Below, one piece after another: positions 35,231-46,932 of a DNA stretch of 64,000 nt (the first letter of the stretch is position 1; each line of letters begins with the position of its first letter). Source of the stretch: Xanthostigma xanthostigma (Eukaryota > Arthropoda > Insecta > Raphidioptera > Raphidiidae). The stretch spans positions 3,782,001 through 3,846,000 of the forward strand of contig OY754475.1 in the NCBI GenBank assembly GCA_963575645.1. The letters are read 5' to 3'. Both the position numbers and the translations under genes were made by a program. Under the pieces are notes generated by a model. That model ran no database searches. It saw nothing but the letters and a program-made list of their open reading frames with translations, and had not been told where the DNA came from.

Positions 35231-36175
35231 GACAAATTAGGGAGGGGTTACTGTTGTCGGTGCTTTTGATGTGGAGGGGACCCTTTTTCAATACACTGCA
35301 CTGTGTCGACTGTCGATGTGTTAAATTTGTCTCCGCAGCCACAGTCCACACTCGCCTCGTAGCTTAGCAACGCTTTGGACTTGCGAGATTTTAGACGGCA
35401 GGGTCAACGGAAAATTTAAACTTCAAGCTCTCACCACACTTTGTGAAGCTCTTTTTTTGACTTTACAGATATGTACACTCGCCCGTTGAAAAAAAAAATA
35501 AAATACACGCGCCTTTATTTATTTTCAAAAATTAATTTTGGCACTCAAAATAATATTCTTCAACTGTTTCCACAATAACTTTAAAATTATCGAAGGCACT
35601 TACCAATATTTTATATTTAATTATGTTCGTAGACAAAACATTTACAACTGTGTGGAAAAATTTCTCGATGGAAAAAAGAAACTGTTTTTTTTTTCCTTTA
35701 ACAGACTGTTTAAAGCTGAAGTGCTGAGATATTTTACCAACTCAATACATTTATAATTATAATGACAGAACCTTTTGTTCTGCTTGGATCTTTATTTGTA
35801 ACTGGCACCTAAGTACCACTTGAAACTGTTTTGACGTAAATTATTAGTACCTATGACCTTCCTTTTGACAGGTCCAAATCTCAGTACATTAAAACTTTTC
35901 AGGCCTAATCTTTTAAAAACCGATCGAAACAGTACCTAGATATTTAAATTCATATTATGCCCAAATGTCAATATAATCTTTTTCATAAAAAAATAAATCG
36001 TAAATCTTAAACAATTTTCCTGCTAGGACACCGTAATACAGACTAATAATAATAATATTATGTGTTTGTAAATGTAACGTATGAATATAGTTGCAATTCG
36101 CAACCCTGCAAACGAGCCACAAAGGTCAAATATCAAATATAATTTTTTAATAATAAACATTTTTATTACCTACCA
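35231..36175. other. Upstream flank of the POU gene, no second gene seen
   Basis: Small frames at 35139-35351 and 35538-35756 show no domain. The GC-rich island fades by about 35400 into AT-rich DNA. Confidence 0.35.
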
Positions 36176-36177
36176 AA

Positions 36178-36640
36178 ATCAATTAAATCGTGTATATATA
36201 GATCAGGAATTAATTGTTACTTACTCTTTATTTATAATAATATCAATTCCTGCGCTCATACATATCCTTACTTTATCACCGAATTCCTGCTGGCACGAGA
36301 TACGGGTTTGCATTTTTGTTATAAAAAATTAATTAAATCGTGTATATATAGATCAGGAATTAATTGTTACTTACTCTTTATTTATAATAATATCAATTCC
36401 TGCGCTCATACATATCCTTACTTTATCACCAAGTTCCTGCTGGCACGAGATGCGGGTTTGCATTTTTATTATCCAAAATCAATTAAATCGTGTAAATGAG
36501 TCGAAATTCGGTATAAAAATAAGATTATATAAACCAGGAATCAATTGTTACTCTTTATTTATAAGAATATTAATTCCTGCGGTCTATACATAACCTTACT
36601 TTATCACCGAATTCCTGCTGGCACGGGATACGGGTTAGCA
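36178..36640 (+). repeat. 150-bp tandem array, 3 units
   Basis: Units start with AATTAAATCGTGTATATATA at 36181, 36331 and 36481. Each contains TCAATTCCTGCGCTCATACA, CCTTACTTTATCACC and TTCCTGCTGGCACGAGATAC. The first two are nearly identical; the third carries an insertion of about 30 bases after GTGTAAATGAG. The overlapping 83- and 63-codon frames are the same repeat read in two frames. Confidence 0.85.
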
Positions 36641-38075
36641 AATTGAATTAGATCGCTATAGTTAAAAAATAAACATTGCATGTTCATGGGTAAAAAATAA
36701 CAATATGTCGAGATTTGATGCGATATGATACTTCTCTCTACACTTGAATAATATTTCTAATTAGTCTAAGTTGGTACCTAACTTGGTTTACGGTTGGATC
36801 CACATCACGGTGGGTTGGTAGCTCGTGATCTGTTATTCGGTTGCAATAAGAAACAGACATAAAAATAATATGGAACTCTCTTTAATTGGTTATTATCATT
36901 AAACCTAGGTAACACGAACATCTAGTAAGAAACGGTACTTGAACATTACAATAATCGTGTTTAATTAGATTGAATATGTCAAAATATAAATAAAATAAAG
37001 CCCAATTTTTCATTTTACACGCTAAAAACGATAGTTTAAATTTATATCACCGTGAAATTTTTGTTTCGTGCTTAGAACGGTCCAAATAATATATTCGAGT
37101 TATATTTTGATAAGTTATTAAACAAACTGCTAAATTCTGATTTATTAGATCAGCGTTTCCTAACTTTTCTTTCGCAAAGTTTCAACGGAACAGCGTGGTT
37201 ATTTTTTAGGGTAGATTGCAAATATTTTTCAATGTGCCGCAGCACTTAAAATTGTAACACACTCAGCTTGCCGTAATGGATATTTTATTTTTTTATAGGA
37301 TTTTTAAAAAAATCTTCAAAGTTACTATTAATTTTATTCTATAATTCTTTTGGATCAAATTCTCTGCTTCAACGGAGAAATAAATACAATATTAGCTGTA
37401 TTTTCACTGTCAAGTTATAAATAAATGATTAGCTGTTTTAAATTTTGATTTTGTTTTATTGAAAACTAAAATGGAAGTAATATTAACCTTTTAAATATTG
37501 CAAAATTCAAAATAATAAAAATAAAAATTATATAAATAGTAAAGGACATAATATTGATAAGTTATAATGTACCTACATTATAAAAATTATAATGTTCCAA
37601 AATTGAACGTGGCTTATATTATTACTAATTTTCATAATTTTTCAGGAAACACTTGTTGACTTTCTGAAAGTTTTTACCATGTTGCGCCACCAAACCATTT
37701 GCTTTGTTTATTTATTTTTTTGTTAGGTATTAAATTTACAAGTCTATATAAAGTAATTACTTTTAATGAAATTATTTTTTTTATACCCAAATGAATTCAA
37801 GGGAATCCCGCATGTATACAAACATATTTTTTGGGAATAACACCGGCTGGGATTAACGACACGAACACTGTTTATAGTTAAAAAAATAAAGGAATTATAT
37901 ATATTTTTTTTAAACCTATGTGATAGTTGCAGAACAAAGCTAAGCTATTACGAAATTATTCAAAAATACCATATCACTTTTGAAATTTAATTCCTCAAGA
38001 AAATTGTTCTAAATGCATTTCTGACAGTTTAATTTGCCTATAATATTCCTAAAAAACATCCATAACTATAATATA
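36641..38075. other. No gene seen
   Basis: AT-rich, with no frame above 60 codons. Confidence 0.35.
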
Positions 38076-38326
38076 CTAGCTGCCCGGTCCGACTTCGCCC
38101 GAATTAGTAAATTGCCGTCGACTTACGTTCAAAATTCGTCTCCACGAAAAGCGTTTTTATTTTAACGCGATAATATATAGCCTATGTGCATCCTAAAGGT
38201 TCATTCTAAATATTGCGGTGAAAAAAGTTTTCAAATAGGTGCAGTGGTTCTGGAAATTACTCTCCGCATACACACAAACTCACGAAATTTGCACTCTCTT
38301 TGTATAATATTAGTACCTATAGATTA
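38076..38326 (+). mobile_element. LINE/SINE tail fragment, family T1
   Basis: Nearly full-length tail: CTAGCTGCCCGGTCCGACTT head through CGAAAAGCG and CGCGATAATATATAGCC to the TTTGTATAATATTAGTACC end. Confidence 0.65.
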
Positions 38327-40840
38327 ATTTTATTAACTAGAGTTTAAAATCCGATTATAATTTGAGCACCTGTTACTTCCACAAGAATAAATTTTACTTA
38401 ATTCTGCATTTAAGTTAATTTCTTTAAAATTGCATAGCTTATTGTTATAAATAACAAACAAAACCTTTCCCATTATTCAAATAATTTCAAATGATTTATT
38501 ACATTTCGAAAAATGATTATTCATAATATGTATACAAAAATACTTTCATTACATTTCAATAATTAATAGTAATTAAAAAATTAAAACAAATGCACGCCCT
38601 TGCACCGTATAACAATAAAAAAATTCAATACCAAAAAAATATAAAAAAAGTCTTATTATAGATCACTGGTTATTAGCGCAATAATTAAAATATTTGGAAA
38701 GTCCGCTGTTAAAAAAAAAACAACAGCAATGTTCGTAACGCCACATGTCAATAATAACTGTAATGATGATACCTCATTAATTATTTATAAATGAAGTAAA
38801 AATTAACAACCATATATTCACAGTTACTAATTTATTAATATTAATTCAAAAACGCTTACAACAAATTCCCATTACCGTAATTGTAAATCATAAATTAAAA
38901 AAATATATATAAAACAATATTCGACTATATATAGTGTTTACTAATTTGCTATTAATTTTTCTATTAATATTTCAAGTGACAATATTTCGATTATAATCAT
39001 CAAATAACGGTCAGATTAAAAAAGAAGGAACTTACGAACCGCATCGAGTAAATTCGGCATCGAGTCATGTCGACTTTACGTCGCGAATATATTCGATAAA
39101 ACTAGTTCATTTCAAGCGCGACCTTCTTTATTTTGCGCAAAGGGGCTTACCGACAAATCGCAATCAGTCGTACTTATTTCCTGTTTGCATATTCAATAGA
39201 AGGCAGTGTATTGCCTGCAAACAAGCACGAGTTTGTAATGCAATATTAACTTATACAATATCGTATTTAGTATGAGGCAGTATTGCCTGCAAACAAGCAA
39301 GGCTTTGTAATGCTAAGGAAAATATTTTAGAGAGAGAGAGAGTTAGTCACGTTAAGGAAGAAGGGGGTAGTGAGTAAAAATGTAAAGCAAATCAGGAATA
39401 CCGCAGAGAACATAAACTATATATACAATAAAGTTAATATATACAGGAGAGACTTGTTAATTTGAATATCTTGCTAAATCTCCCCGGACGAAACCGGGCC
39501 GAGAACTAGTAAATAGATTAAACTGCCCAGAAACGTTTCATGGAACAGGTATATGTCTAATTCGAGTAAATAACTGGAAAAAGAGAGAAAACCCACATCA
39601 AAATTACCGTGGGAACAGGTAGAGAAAGTTCTTTCGAAAAGGATATTTTTATTATCTTGTTATTTATGATCCCTAATAGACCTCACAAAATTTTGGAACA
39701 GCTGTATCATACTATTAAGGTCTTGTTTCAATTTCTTAAATGATTATCTTGGATTATTCTTTTCGCTAAGTGGCCCCTACCAATATAATAATAAAATTTT
39801 TAATTGCATAAGTACTATTTGACTGTTCGGTGTTCTTAATTTGGAATGCACAGTGGGTCATAGTCACATAACTGTCTCCACAGTGGACATAACTCATCGG
39901 TAAGCCTAAATGGAGCGAGATTGTTCCTCAATCCCAACTGAATCCTACCTGTAAGACATAATACATTCATATATCCAATTGCTATACTTATTTGGAATTT
40001 AAATTTAGTTAATGGATTATTTAAATATTGTATCAAAAGCTTTCATTATAAAATCATTCATGTACCAACTTTATAAATTAAACATTAACTAAAATATCAA
40101 TGTGGCCAATTAGACAAAATATACGTAGATATCAAGGCTTTTTAGTTGTCAAAAACTTGACAAAGCTTATTAGGTATATACCCGTATCAGTGAATTTAAC
40201 AAACTGTAAAAAAGTAAATTTTAATTTTCCAATTTTTTATTTATATAACACACTTTAGTGCATTAATACATTTATTTTTTTTAAATTCTGACTTTTAAAT
40301 CCGCATTAACAAAGATTACCGTCGAACAATCAATTAGTTAAAATTGAGAATTTTTTCAATCTTGTCAGAAAATACCGTTTTTTATAGTTTTATGTTTGGA
40401 GTCATTTTTTCCGTAAGAGAAAAATTAGCCGAAACTTTTCACAGAGATTCCGTGTACATATTCAGCCATAAATATGTTGTGCTGAGTTGGTAACAATGCG
40501 GTTTATTTTATAGTGTATATTTTATACGTTTGGTATCCCTGCCAACCGAACCAACCCCACTTCCTCCCGGCACAAATCCACACACCACCAGCGAGAGAGA
40601 TCCATTGTGTGATATATTGACTTTTTATATTCCATATTTTCATGTTTCACGTCCGTATAATGTAAGCTAGATATCTACGACCACAAAACAAAACCAAAAC
40701 GGCTCCCGTCGATTTTTTGGTATTTTTTTAAGTGAAATATCTTTAAGCGCGATGGATTGGATTGTATCCTTGCGATTGAACATGTAACAAAAAGCTGCAT
40801 CGTTGAGAATGAGACCGCGCTCGGAAAACATCGTTACAGA
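38327..40840. other. No gene; short repeats only
   Basis: A 70-bp direct duplication (AGGCAGTGTATTGCCTGCAA ACAAGCA at about 39202, again at about 39275) and an (AG)n run at 39330-39343. The frame at 39836-40036 has no family. Confidence 0.4.
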
Positions 40841-41165
40841 CCCGGTGCAAAAGAACGAATGGGGGGGAGGTACATGAGTACGCACATTTATCTTAGTTTA
40901 CCGAGATGAATGTTGTGTCCAAATTTCATGACGATCGGAGTTACAGTTCAAGAGTTTTTGTCCAAATTTTGAGTTACATTTTGTAACATTTCTCATTGAT
41001 GCTCCACTCCTATTGGTCGTAGCGTGATATTATATAGCCTATAGCCTTCCTCGATAAATGAACTATCCAAAAAAAGATTAATTTTCAATTCGAACCAGTA
41101 GTTCCTGAGATTATCGCGTTCAACCAAACAAACAAACTCTTCAGCTTTATATATTAGTAGGTATA
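40841..41165 (+). mobile_element. LINE tail, family T3 (short form)
   Basis: CCCGGTGCAAAAGAACGAAT, ACCGAGATGAATGTTGTGTC, GTAGCGTGATATTATATAGC, and a TTTATATATTAGTAGG end. Lacks the antisense tRNA-Lys segment that splits the other two T3 copies, so it represents either the pre-insertion or a deleted form. Confidence 0.6.
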
Positions 41166-41896
41166 GGTAAGTGTGAGTGCGTCGGCGCGACTAAAAATGT
41201 CATTTCTGTAGTGTGTAGTGTCAAATAACGGGTTCTGTTATTGATTTTCTCAAAACAACTTGTTTGAAGTGAGTATCTACTTTTGGGAAACCAGAATGCA
41301 AAGCAAAAGAATAAAATATTAATTTACGAAATTTTATTGTAATCAACTTTGTGATGTAATTTTTAAGTTCGTGAAAAAAACATTAAAGCTAAATGTGAAA
41401 ATACAAAAAATATATGAGCAAAAATTCGGTATACGTGATTTTAAGTTGAAGGCATCGATATATTCAAGTATATTCGCTATATATTATGCAATATACAGAG
41501 CGATCAAGTGATAAACAAATCCTATTGAACTTATTTAAAAAATTTCTCAAATATATTATTCAAATTATATCAAAATAATGACATTGTTAGCTTGGTGAAC
41601 CTTGTCAGTTATAACTTTAATATTGTCTTTGATATGCAAAACTCTATTGCAATGTTCAAAATACTTCAAAAATAAAGCTTAATTTACACCTACTAAGCTC
41701 AAGAAAAAATAGGTCGTATACAACAGTCTCGAATATTTTACGGAACTCTTGAAGAATAGTTAATCGGGGCTGCTTGCAAGTTGCATACGGAGAACGTGGC
41801 GTTTGTTGATGGCGACATCTAACATAACTTCGACACGGCTTTAATATTTCGATATGTGTTTGTTTATATAGTTTTGCGTGGGTAAATATTTTTTTC
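41166..41896. other. No gene seen
   Basis: AT-rich; an 80-codon minus-strand frame at 41656-41898 has no recognisable domain. Confidence 0.35.
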
Positions 41897-42068
41897 AATA
41901 AATAAAATTATCGACCAATTTTTCAGACAAATACATTAACAAAAAATATAAAAATTAATTAATAATTAGTTTCTAATAATAATCCGGACCGAAACGTTAA
42001 TGTATTAATTTTTATATTGTTTGTTAATGTATTATTTGTCTGAAAAATTGGTCGATAATTTTAATAAT
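41897..42068. mobile_element. Foldback retroposon, family P (core truncated)
   Basis: Left arm TTTTTTCAATAAATAAAATT, ATCGACCAATTTTTCAGACA (41897-41965) is the inverse of TGTCTGAAAAATTGGTCGAT, AATTTTAATAA (to 42068). Between them is CCGGACCGAAACGTTAATG, the GAAACGTT half of the hammerhead-like core without the CTGAAGA half. Confidence 0.65.
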
Positions 42069-43325
42069 CAAACGTTAATCAAACATTTAAATATTGTCTT
42101 CGTTCAAATAAAAACATTTCAATATATAAATAAATTCAGGTGTTTCACACCTGCCAGGCTTCCCACGACGGCTCACGTTTTTTTTTTCTTTAAATCACCA
42201 AACTATTGTATCTGTTTTTTTTTTTTGATCGCAGTGTACAAAACAAAACTACTGTTTAAGTTTTGTATTCGATACAACAGTGGAAGAAGAAACGTCACAA
42301 AGTTTTCTACGTGGAGGCAGTAAAAGAATTATATTGTTGTGACAGTTTTTATTTGGATCTTTAAAATGGACATAATATTGTTGAAAAATAGATATCAGAA
42401 CTTTGGTCATATTTCAAAAATCCTTATGTTTTATACTTGCAAGTAGGCGGTTTTATTACACAAACAATATTTTATTTTAAAAATAAGTTTCTTTTAAGCC
42501 ACCACAAAACAATATGCAATTATTATTAATACGTTGCGATCACCATCGAAAAAGATTGATAGCTAAAATATTCAGAAAAAAAATATTTTGAAGAAAATAT
42601 TATTTACTAGAATCTATCCGCTGCTCCACTCTCGTTAAAGTTTCTTCAGATACGAGTCTCGTAAATTCTTTAAAGTCATTTGTACCTAACAATAATTCAT
42701 ATTTTCAGTTTAACATTGCTTTTAAATAATGTTTTGAAAATCTAGTTGATACTTTTTTTATACCAGGATCTTGGAAGTGGGGGTTTTGTAATAGATGACC
42801 CAAATAAACAACAGATTAGCAGACTCTGCTATTCTCAAATCAGATCTCACTGTCGCTTATTTTATACAACACAATACAAAATTATCTCTGTATAGCTTTA
42901 AGGCTGGCTCAACACATTTTCATTTGAAACGACGCAGTGAAAGTCTGATCAACATCGGTTTCAAGGTTTTTGGGGTTAAACCGGAACCCGATTGTTCAGT
43001 GGGCGTATATTAAAACGCAAGTACATATCCGTTAAAAGACTGCAGCGTCTTCATAAACTCAAATTTCACTGCAGACAAAATGATATTATATTCGTTCACA
43101 TCGTCATAATAACCATATTGAGAGTAACGGTATAGTGTCTATGCTGGTATTTGAACCCAGTACTTGAAGAAGGGTTGACCGGTCAAGGTTTTACGTTGTT
43201 ATATATTGAAAATATAACACATCAATGCATATGGGCGAATAATGCCGAAGGTAGATCCACATACGAACCCTGCATGGGGTGACAAGAAGCAAGGTTATGT
43301 CATTTACAAAGGAAAGTTCAGTGCC
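42069..43325. other. No gene seen; one tRNA-like scrap
   Basis: TATTTGAACCCAGTACTTGA at 43149-43168 resembles an inverse B box. Frames at 42021-42323 and 42795-43013 have no recognised family. Confidence 0.35.
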
Positions 43326-43905
43326 GTGCGAATTATTCGCACTAAATAAGTATAATAATTATCCCTTTACAAAATTATTTTTTAAATATGATTGCATGTA
43401 TTCAATTCGTTTCTTATTTTGCACACTGCTTATAACGTTCTTCTTTTTGTTGTATTACAATATGAAGGTCAGATGACAGATCGAAGAAATATTTTACTAA
43501 AATTGTCATATAGAGGCGCAAGTAGCAAAAGCGTTGAGCTAAGGCGTCAGATAGCATCATGCAGCATTGCTGTGACGTTGTTCAGCGTTGCTCGCTGTTT
43601 CAAAATTAAAGCCGTCAGATGGCAGTATGCAGTATTGTGTCTGTTGTATTACATTATGAAGGTCAGATGACAGATCGAAGTGTTGACGTTGTTTCAAAAT
43701 TAAAACCGTCTGATGGCAGACGTTGTCCAGCGTTGCTGTATTTTAATTAATTTACAAAAACAAAAGCAATAATAAATTTTTTAGTTGTTGATGTCAGTAG
43801 AGCAAGCAATTATCTGTAAAATGCTATATAATTTATGTGGAGAAATTGTGTGTTTTTTTCTAAAAAGGGAGGCAAACATCTTTAGCCTTAGCGTATTAAT
43901 ATATA
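43326..43905 (+). repeat. Dispersed repeat R2, copy 1
   Basis: About 580 bp shared with 60549-61100 at high identity, from GTGCGAATTATTCGCAC to GGGAGGCAAACATCTT. It contains an internal direct repeat (ATTACAATATGAAGGTCAGA TGACAGATCGAAG at 43454, again at 43641). Both copies carry a 90-116-codon frame with similar translation (43392-43670; 60615-60965), but the frame crosses the internal repeat and matches no family that I know. It begins with a small palindrome, GTGCGAATTATTCGCAC. Confidence 0.7.
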
Positions 43906-44930
43906 TTATGATTTATTATAATACGTCAAATGTCAATATTTTTGAAGTTAATATTCGTTTGCATGGTACCATGGTAAACTTTTCACCATTTTTTATCTTC
44001 ACGAAGTCCGTAACCAGGAGACCCAGCTCGAGGGTAGCGGTGAACCGATATCTGTCGCATGAACTAATATGGCGTCAGCTACTGGCTATACCAGCTGCGG
44101 CGAAATATGAAGCCACCGCGTCATAGTGGCGTGAACGCATTGCGCCCGCCTTCTAGCTTGCTATTGGCTGTTTCGGAGATCCATGTGCGTCGAATGTTTA
44201 TCTTTATTCTACCGCTATGAATGGATATGTCGAATTTATTTCACACGCCACTGTCGGGCAAGTAGGCGCTCACTAGCATACTATTGATGACGTGCCTGGC
44301 TTCAACTCTCACCGCGGGCACACACGTTCATGACTTACATGTGTATAGCGTCTGTGAAGCTAAAAAACTTTTGTAACTATGGTGAAGACAGATGGAAAGA
44401 ACCCGAAGTTTTCCCAGGTAGTGATGACAGTGCCATCTCGCGTGCGCCAGAAAACGGTCCGTCTCGAAACACGGCAAGCATACAGGAAGCTAGCTCTCCT
44501 GCGGTTACAGACGTCGTTGTTATTACAGACTATATAATTACTAGCGTTCCCATATTATAGCAACGCCATTGCTTTTAAAAGCTTTAGTTCTCAGCTTGGC
44601 CACGACTGGAACATCGTGTCGCTAGACATCTTGACAACAAGTGTGAAATTAGCGTTAGAATAGTCAGAGTAGAATATACAAAAAATTACAAAAAATATCT
44701 CATTTGCGTTAGAAAGAAATGAACAGCAAAACTTCAAGTCAATAAAAATTACCTAAACAACCCCAAATAAAAATGTGGTCATGAGTCGTTCTGTTCTATT
44801 CATTTTGTCCGAATGTAGGTACACCTAACAGGTTTACATACTGTATGTTTGAAATCAATTCTACTAGAATTTTTTTCATGTTGAAAAAATACCGGCACGG
44901 TCGAGGCATTAAATGTATCAAAAAAATAAA
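43906..44930. other. No gene confirmed
   Basis: GC-balanced DNA at 44000-44560 carries frames at 43785-44126 and 44330-44560, neither with a recognisable domain. The word CACGCCACTGTC occurs at 44257 and again at 44940, hinting at an eroded repeat. Confidence 0.35.
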
Positions 44931-45071
44931 TTAATTTCGCACGCCACTGTCTACGCACGTACTGTATAAGTGAAGACACGACAATGTCATACGATCCAAA
45001 AGGTGTGTGTCTGTTGAAGAAAATAACTCGGGACGCAATACCGATCCTTGGGTAACGCCAACGTTCCACAG
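44931..45071 (-). pseudogene. Reverse-transcriptase fragment (non-LTR)
   Basis: Minus strand reads LWNVGVTQGSVLRPELFSS, which matches the GVxQGSVLGPLLF motif of non-LTR reverse transcriptases. It ends at a stop at 44931-44933; no other RT motif is in frame. The longer frame 44800-45090 reads the same DNA in another phase and is a shadow. Confidence 0.45.
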
Positions 45072-45075
45072 GTGA

Positions 45076-46370
45076 TTCTAAAATACACACGTTTTAATCA
45101 AAGCTATATAAAAAATATTTTTTTAATAAGAGATATTTACAAATATTTACACTCCAAACTATAAAATAATCACAGATAAACCGAAGGAAATACATCTCTT
45201 AAAAAGTTATTAGTAAAAAAATATTGTTTTTTTAAACATGCCTTTGCACTTATGCATGGTGTGAGATACGGAGCAATTATGGTGGAAGTACCGGGACAGA
45301 TCTCGATAACCAGGTTAAGAAAATTAGACCGTTATTAAAAAAAATATTGTATTGTCATTAGAACTACGTATATAGGTAAATTGCCAAGTCGATCAGACAT
45401 GTTAAACGTTTATTGTCGAGCGTCTATACTATAGAATATTATTCTATGTATTGATCAAAATTCAAATTAAAACACGGTGTTTTATTAAGATAAGGTTTCC
45501 AAGAAGAGCGTTACCCTAATATAATACGATGAATGGCGTAACAAAAAACGTGTGCACAGAAGTAAATTATTATAACATTCACAGTCATATCACGGCAAAT
45601 ATAATATTTCCTTGGAAACGCCGCCTTTGAATGTCCGGTTGCAGAAAATCTGATTTGATAACGACTTTAGATTGTGACTACTTAAATAAACATTGTATTG
45701 CAAAGAAAATTAACTGATCAAATGAAAATATATATTTTTTTTTGAACTGGGTAATACAATTTTCACTTAGATACAACATTTTTCTACGCGTATCAAAATT
45801 TAGCTTGGAGTATTTATTTCTGTGTGAGTACAACCTAATGTTCTACATGACAGGCAGTTTCACATCGACATTAAACTGCTCTTTTATTTACAAAAACTGT
45901 ATTTTCACGATCATAATCTAAGGCTATTGTCAAATCCGATTTTTTGACTGAATGCTTATATCTGCAATCTATAATAATATATTTAATTCTACGCTATCCT
46001 AAACACAATCACATCTTAATTGCGTTTTAATGTCGTTATTCGATGTAATCACAAGCCGATTCCAAATCGGCCGTCAATTAAAAATCGTCCTGTTGACGCG
46101 CGTGTGTATTGTACGCAATCCAGGATGAGACCGGAGTCCGGATTCTGACAGATAACACCGGGACAACAACAACGGTATACGGTCTATAGTGATGGCACCC
46201 TTGCTTTTCATTCAATACCATCATACACAGTGCGATTCCCCTCATCTCTGTTGTCTGTTTGGGTTCTATGTACTCGCATAGTGTGCACTGTATACTCTAT
46301 ATTGTATATTTCTATGTATAGAATGGGACACTACGCCGTTCTAAAGCCGCTCTCAAACGACGCACACTTT
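45076..46370. other. No gene seen
   Basis: AT-rich to 46000, then GC-balanced with a 103-codon frame at 46230-46541 that runs into the repeat below and has no domain. Confidence 0.35.
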
Positions 46371-46837
46371 TTTTTAACCGCCTTCAAAAAAGGAGGTTCT
46401 ATGTTCGACTGTATATATATATATTTTTTTTTAATGTATGATCACCGATTTCTACGTCAATTATGGACCGATTTAAAATTTTTTTTTATTCGAAAGAGTG
46501 CACTTCCGAGGTGGTCCCATCGGAACCAAGTCAGGATCTGATGGTGGAATCCGGAGAAATCGAGGGAAACTCTCAAATTTCAAAGGCACGCATACTTGGC
46601 CTACCCATTGCAATACTTTAACTAACACTAAAAAGAGAAAAATAAAATATTTTTAACAAAAAAATTGAACCGACTTCAAAATATGCACTAAAATTAAATC
46701 TATTCCGAGAACTAGAGACATTTAAGATTTAAATTGCTACTTTCGAATTCCGATGTGACACCGACTCCAAAAATAACAATAATTATTATTTTTTACTTTT
46801 TAGTCGGTTCAATTTTTTTGTTAAAAATATTTTATTG
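46371..46837. mobile_element. Dispersed repeat with CCGACTTCAAAA ends and inverted arms
   Basis: Begins CGCCTTCAAAAAAGGAGGTT CTATGTTCGACTGTAT, a block I recognise as a very common lepidopteran-type repeat. TAAAATATTTTTAACAAAAA AATTGAACCGACTT (46641-46676) is mirrored exactly by AGTCGGTTCAATTTTTTTGT (46802-46837), a 35-bp inverted repeat with a 125-bp spacer. Confidence 0.6.
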
Positions 46838-46860
46838 TGTATCCGACAACTAAAAAAATG

Positions 46861-46932
46861 CAAGCTGTATTTCATTCCACAGTTCAAGCTGTACTTCATT
46901 TCACAGCACAGGCTGTACTTCATTCCACAAAT
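46861..46932 (+). repeat. 24-bp tandem repeat, 3 units
   Basis: Units AAGCTGTATTTCATTCCACA GTTC, AAGCTGTACTTCATTTCACA GCAC, AGGCTGTACTTCATTCCACA. They explain the repeated QAVLH pattern in the overlapping 92-codon frame (46837-47115), which I do not accept as a gene. Confidence 0.85.

Noticed and set aside
43392-43670. 92-codon frame as a real gene
   Set aside because: It lies wholly in dispersed repeat R2 and crosses that repeat's internal duplication; no family match.
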